This document shows positions 60,818 to 64,000 of a stretch of 64,000 nucleotides of DNA, one piece after another. Under the pieces are notes generated by a model that was not told the origin of the DNA, did not search any database, and saw nothing but the letters and a program-made list of their open reading frames with translations. This DNA is from Actinomycetes bacterium (GTDB lineage: Bacteria > Actinomycetota > Acidimicrobiia > Acidimicrobiales > Palsa-688): positions 62,001 to 126,000 of the forward strand of contig JAJZMF010000026.1 of NCBI GenBank assembly GCA_021850325.1, in the 5' to 3' direction. The position numbers and the translations under genes are program-made. Positions within the stretch are counted from its first letter, which is position 1. Every line of letters begins with the position of its first letter.

Positions 60818-61340
60818 GCGAGGAGGCGGACAGGCTCAGAGCCTGCTCCAGCAGCTCGAGGTGATGGCGCCTGTCCTCCGGGGACGACCCGGGCCAGGCC
60901 CGGAGGGCGACGGGCTTGATGGCTATGCCGCCGCGGGGTGCGAAGTCCCCGTACACGCGGATGAGGGCCGGGGAGAGGACCTGGTAGAGGTCGTCCGCCA
61001 CCCGGTTGACGCAGGCCTCGTGGAACGTACCGTGGTTGCGGTAACCGATCAGGTAAAGCTTGAGGCTCTTGCTCTCCACGCACAAGGACCGGGGCACGTA
61101 GTCGATGCGCAGCCGCCCGTAGTCGGGCTGGCCCGTGACCGGGCACAGCGTGGTGAACTCCTGGCACAGCAGCGAGACGGCCCAGGCGCCCGTAGGGGAG
61201 GGGTTGGCGAACGTCTCCAGGCTGGCGGCGTCGGGGTGGTCGTACCGGTAGCTCGTCGTGCCCCCGAGGGCCGTGAGCCCGGCGCCGGAGCTGCCCGGGG
61301 CCGGTGGTAGGGGAGTGCTGTCGCCGGGTACAGGGCCCAT
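60807..61340 (-). CDS. queF: NADPH-dependent 7-cyano-7-deazaguanine reductase
   Basis: 177 residues, the short QueF type. Reduces preQ0 to preQ1. Catalytic Cys66 (TTLCPVTGQPD) and Asp73, ESKSLKLYLIGYRNHGTFHE with the substrate Glu/His and the NADPH site. The N-terminal 25 residues are extra. ATG at 61340. Queuosine biosynthesis genes queC/D/E are not in the window; the transporter next door may import preQ0. Confidence 0.94.
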   Translation of the reverse strand: MGPVPGDSTPLPPAPGSSGAGLTALGGTTSYRYDHPDAASLETFANPSPTGAWAVSLLCQEFTTLCPVTGQPDYGRLRIDYVPRSLCVESKSLKLYLIGYRNHGTFHEACVNRVADDLYQVLSPALIRVYGDFAPRGGIAIKPVALRAWPGSSPEDRRHHLELLEQALSLSASSHGA

Positions 61341-61466
61341 GGGGCCAGCGTAGGGCAAACCCGACGGCCCCCCGCCGCCCGGGCGTGGGCGCGTCAGGGG
61401 CCCCGAAGCTCGGACGTTAGGACTGATTGGGATCGCGGCCGCCGCGTTGTGTAGAAAGTAAGGGTC

Positions 61467-62093
61467 ATGACTGCTGTGAGCGCAACGACATCTCCTCCTG
61501 CGCACCCGGCGAAGCCGTTGCACCCGGGCGACTACCGCCCGGCGATCGTCAACGTGGGCACGATCGTGTGGCTCGCCTCGGAGCTGATGTTCTTCAGTGG
61601 CCTCTTCGCCGCCTATTTGACCCTGCGTGCCGCCACCCCGGTGTGGCCCCCCTTCCATGACAAGGTCGACATCCCCACCGTGGCCGTGGCGACCGTCATC
61701 CTGGTGGCCTCGTCCGGCACCATGCAGCTGGCAGTGAGGGAGGTGCACCGCAACAACCTCGGCGCCTTCAGGGCCTGGCTGGCCTTCACGTGGGCCCTCG
61801 GTGCGGTGTTCGAGGGGATGCAGGTCGTGGACTACATGACCCGCAACTTCTCGCTGCAGCAGAGCGCCTACAGCGGGGCCTTCTATGTCCTGACAGGCAT
61901 CCACTTCCTGCACGTCCTGGGTGGCCTGGCGGCCATGGTCTTCATGTACCTGCGCTCGGCCAACCCGCGCATCCGCTTCGGTGGCCACCGCAGTGCCCCG
62001 CATGTCGAGATGCTCTCCTACTACTGGCACTTCGTCGACGTCGTCTGGGTAGCCCTCTACGCCATGATCTTCCTCCTGCCGGCCACCAAATGA
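61467..62093 (+). CDS. ctaE: Cytochrome c oxidase subunit III
   Basis: 208 residues, five TM helices as in actinobacterial CtaE. VNVGTIVWLASELMFFSGLFAAYLTLR, REVHRNNLGAFRAWLAFTWALGAVFEGMQ, TGIHFLHVLGGLAAMVFMYLR and SYYWHFVDVVWVALYAMIFLLP. First gene of the ctaE-qcrCAB cluster, which in actinobacteria encodes the bcc-aa3 supercomplex. ATG start; stop overlaps qcrC. Confidence 0.96.
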   Translation: MTAVSATTSPPAHPAKPLHPGDYRPAIVNVGTIVWLASELMFFSGLFAAYLTLRAATPVWPPFHDKVDIPTVAVATVILVASSGTMQLAVREVHRNNLGAFRAWLAFTWALGAVFEGMQVVDYMTRNFSLQQSAYSGAFYVLTGIHFLHVLGGLAAMVFMYLRSANPRIRFGGHRSAPHVEMLSYYWHFVDVVWVALYAMIFLLPATK

Positions 62094-62950
62094 GCACCGC
62101 CGTTCCTTCCTCGGAGAGGGGTTGGCGCCGACCGCTCGCGGCACTTCGGCGCAAGGCCATGGGCGGCCCCCTGGCGCTGGTCGGTGTGGCCGTGGCACTG
62201 TTCGCCGTGCTGGCCTGGGCGGGGCCGGCGCAGGCGGGCCCACCGGTCCACTGGACCGTGCCCGTGTCGACCAAGCCGGCGGACATCCAAGCGGGCAACG
62301 TCCTGTTCAACGAGCACTGCTCGGCGTGCCACGGTGTGGGCGCGGTGGGGGCGAGCGCCCCCTCACTGCTGAACGTCGGGCCGGCCGCCGTCGACTTCTT
62401 CGTCGCCACCGGGCGCATGCCGCTGAACTCGCCCAAGGCGCAGCCGATGCGGAACAAGCCCTACTTCAGCCCCAAGCAGATAGCGGAAATCGTTGCCTAC
62501 GTCAACGCCCTGGACGTTGCCCACGGTACGCCGGGGCCGGGCATCCCCAACGTGGTCGCCGCCTGCAAGACGCAGTCGGCCGAGTGCCCCACGTTGTCCG
62601 AGGGCAACCAGCTGTTCCTGCTCAACTGCGCCCAGTGCCACGACGCCTCCGGCTCGGGCGGGATGCTCAGCCAGGGGTACGTGATACCGAGCCTGCGTGA
62701 CGCCACCGCCACCCAGGTGGCCGAGGCCATCAGGGTCGGCCCCCGTCCCATGCCCAACTTCGGGCCCGGGCAGCTCACCGACCAGCAGGTCATGGCGGTC
62801 GCCGACTACGTGACGTGGCTCAGCCACCGACCGGACCGGGGTGGCCTGGGGATCGCCCACTTCGGGCCGGTGCCCGAGGGCTTCGTCGCCATCATCTTCG
62901 GCCTGGGCATCCTGCTCGTGATCTCCCGTCTGATCGGTAACCGAGGCTAG
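62090..62950 (+). CDS. qcrC: Cytochrome bc1 complex di-haem subunit QcrC
   Basis: 286 residues. An N-terminal TM/signal segment (about 27-50), two CxxCH haem c sites (C77-C80-H81 in CSACH; C180-C183-H184 in CAQCH), and a C-terminal TM helix (about 258-282). The two haems replace a separate cytochrome c between bc1 and aa3. ATG overlaps the ctaE stop (ATGA). Confidence 0.96.
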   Translation: MSTAVPSSERGWRRPLAALRRKAMGGPLALVGVAVALFAVLAWAGPAQAGPPVHWTVPVSTKPADIQAGNVLFNEHCSACHGVGAVGASAPSLLNVGPAAVDFFVATGRMPLNSPKAQPMRNKPYFSPKQIAEIVAYVNALDVAHGTPGPGIPNVVAACKTQSAECPTLSEGNQLFLLNCAQCHDASGSGGMLSQGYVIPSLRDATATQVAEAIRVGPRPMPNFGPGQLTDQQVMAVADYVTWLSHRPDRGGLGIAHFGPVPEGFVAIIFGLGILLVISRLIGNRG

Positions 62951-62954
62951 GTAA

Positions 62955-63980
62955 GTGACTGCCACCAAGTACCCGCGCATCGTCACCGGCACCCATGGCC
63001 CTGAGGAGGGCGCAGGTGCCGGGACCCCCTGGCCCGACGACGTACCCCCGGAGCAGGACGACACCTGGTACCCCCTGCGTGACGACCCCTGGAAGGCGCG
63101 TCGGATGGAGTACCTGATCGCTGCCTTCTGGGCCGTGACCGCCGTGTGCGGGATCGGCCTGATGGTCGTCTACTGGACGGGTGGCCAGACCCAGCTCGAG
63201 GGCGCCCTGTTCGCAGCCGGGGCCGGGTGCCTGGGGACGGGCCTCGTCCTGTGGGCCCGCTTCCTGCTGCCCGGCCATGAGGTGACCGGCAGCCGTGGGC
63301 ACCACGTCTCCAGCCCGGAGGAGCGAGCCGCGGTGGTCGAGTCCCTGTCCCGGGGCACCGATGCCATGATGTCTCGCCGCGGCTTCCTGGTGAAGAAGGT
63401 GCTGGCCCCGGTGGGAGGCATATTCGGCATCGCAGCCATTTGGCCGCTGGCGTCCCTCGGGCCCCGGCCCGGGCGTTACCTCTACCACACCAAGTGGTAC
63501 GCAGGAGCGCGCCTGGTCACCGAGGACAACCGGCCCGTCCACGTGAGCGACGTGATGGTGGACGGCCTGCTGACCGTCTTCCCCGAAGGCTACATAGGGG
63601 ACGCGTCCTCACCGGCCGTCCTGCTCAACGTCGGCACGGCGGCGGTGTCCGAGCCCTATGGGGAGAGCGGCTTCGAGGTGGTCTCAGGGGCCAACGGACT
63701 GGTCTGCTTCTCCAAGATCTGCACCCACGCCGGGTGCGCGGTGAGCCTGTTCAACGTGCTGTCGATGCAGCTCATCTGCCCGTGCCACCAGTCGACCTTC
63801 GATGTGCTCGACGGCTGCAAGCCCGTCTTCGGCCCCGCCCCGCGGGCCCTGCCGCAGCTTCCGTTGGGCGTGCGGGAGGACGGCTACCTGTACGCCAAGC
63901 ACGACTTCTACCAGCCCATCGGACCAGGCTTCTGGAACCGGGGCAGTGACAGGCAGTACTTCCCGAAGGTGAGCTCATGA
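62955..63980 (+). CDS. qcrA: Rieske iron-sulfur subunit QcrA
   Basis: 341 residues with three predicted N-terminal TM helices (about 53-75, 80-102, 135-155), the last preceded by SRRGFL, a Tat-like motif. The Rieske domain holds the 2Fe-2S ligands C256-H258 (CTHAGC) and C275-H278 (CPCHQS) with the disulfide Cys C261 and C277. GTG start 4 bases after qcrC. Overlaps the qcrB start. Confidence 0.95.
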   Translation: MTATKYPRIVTGTHGPEEGAGAGTPWPDDVPPEQDDTWYPLRDDPWKARRMEYLIAAFWAVTAVCGIGLMVVYWTGGQTQLEGALFAAGAGCLGTGLVLWARFLLPGHEVTGSRGHHVSSPEERAAVVESLSRGTDAMMSRRGFLVKKVLAPVGGIFGIAAIWPLASLGPRPGRYLYHTKWYAGARLVTEDNRPVHVSDVMVDGLLTVFPEGYIGDASSPAVLLNVGTAAVSEPYGESGFEVVSGANGLVCFSKICTHAGCAVSLFNVLSMQLICPCHQSTFDVLDGCKPVFGPAPRALPQLPLGVREDGYLYAKHDFYQPIGPGFWNRGSDRQYFPKVSS

Positions 63981-64000
63981 GCACGGTAGAGGAGCGCTCG
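63977..64000 (+). CDS. qcrB: Start of cytochrome b subunit QcrB (cut by window edge)
   Basis: Eight codons, MSTVEERS, from an ATG overlapping the qcrA stop (ATGA). The identification rests entirely on the conserved ctaE-qcrC-qcrA-qcrB order. Confidence 0.55.

Noticed and set aside
61420-61466. Promoter for ctaE
   Set aside because: TTGGGA and TGTAGA/TAGAAA give only weak matches with unclear spacing.

Overview
The window is about 64 kb of very GC-rich DNA from an actinobacterium. The evidence is two WhiB-type iron-sulfur regulators, a ctaE-qcrC-qcrA-qcrB respiratory cluster with a di-haem QcrC, a DUF2510 protein, a class-E-like sortase, a RegX3-type response regulator and frequent GTG/TTG starts. 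MreB, a branched-chain amino acid transporter, queuosine genes and long tails on ribosomal proteins suggest a deep-branching lineage such as Acidimicrobiia, but that placement is inference.

Layout. 1-5.3 kb: mreB (cut by the window edge) with a small membrane protein and moaE, then a trypsin/PDZ protein without a catalytic triad, a degenerate membrane-anchored SDR and a DUF2342-like protein. 5.4-13.5 kb: an Ala/Pro-rich protein; an overlapping operon of histidine phosphatase, sensor kinase and response regulator; a sortase; and a ppk1-Nudix pair. 13.5-15.4 kb: leuA behind a complete leucine attenuator (promoter, leader peptide with four Leu codons, two hairpins). 15.5-18.9 kb: whiB, tatA, a formiminotransferase, a second whiB and a LacI regulator. 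19-25.8 kb: a MoxR-like AAA/VWA pair, a beta-mannosidase-like protein without catalytic glutamates, and small proteins. 25.9-34.2 kb: mdh-icd, an orphan DNA methyltransferase, the one-carbon genes metF-folD-purN, a DedA protein, an EAL-HDOD protein and tRNA-Thr(CGU). 34.4-43.6 kb: a livFGHM transporter with its binding protein, a flippase-glycosyltransferase fusion and an M1-like peptidase.

43.6-60.2 kb is a long ribosomal block: rplC to rpsQ, rplN to rplO, secY-adk-map, then rpmJ-rpsM-rpsK-rpsD-rpoA-rplQ-truA. rpsJ is not in front of rplC and infA is not between map and rpmJ; at both places a promoter-like sequence and an RNA hairpin leader are found. 60.2-61.3 kb holds a queuosine pair (VUT transporter, queF). 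61.5-64 kb holds the cytochrome oxidase subunit III and bc1 genes, ending inside qcrB.

No transposon, prophage, CRISPR array or clear foreign island was seen; nearly all of it looks chromosomal. The unusual features are regulatory RNA structures (leuA attenuator, ribosomal leaders, a repeat linking the rplQ terminator to the truA start), enzyme folds that have lost catalytic residues, a flippase-GT2 fusion, and a histidine phosphatase coupled to a two-component system next to polyphosphate kinase.
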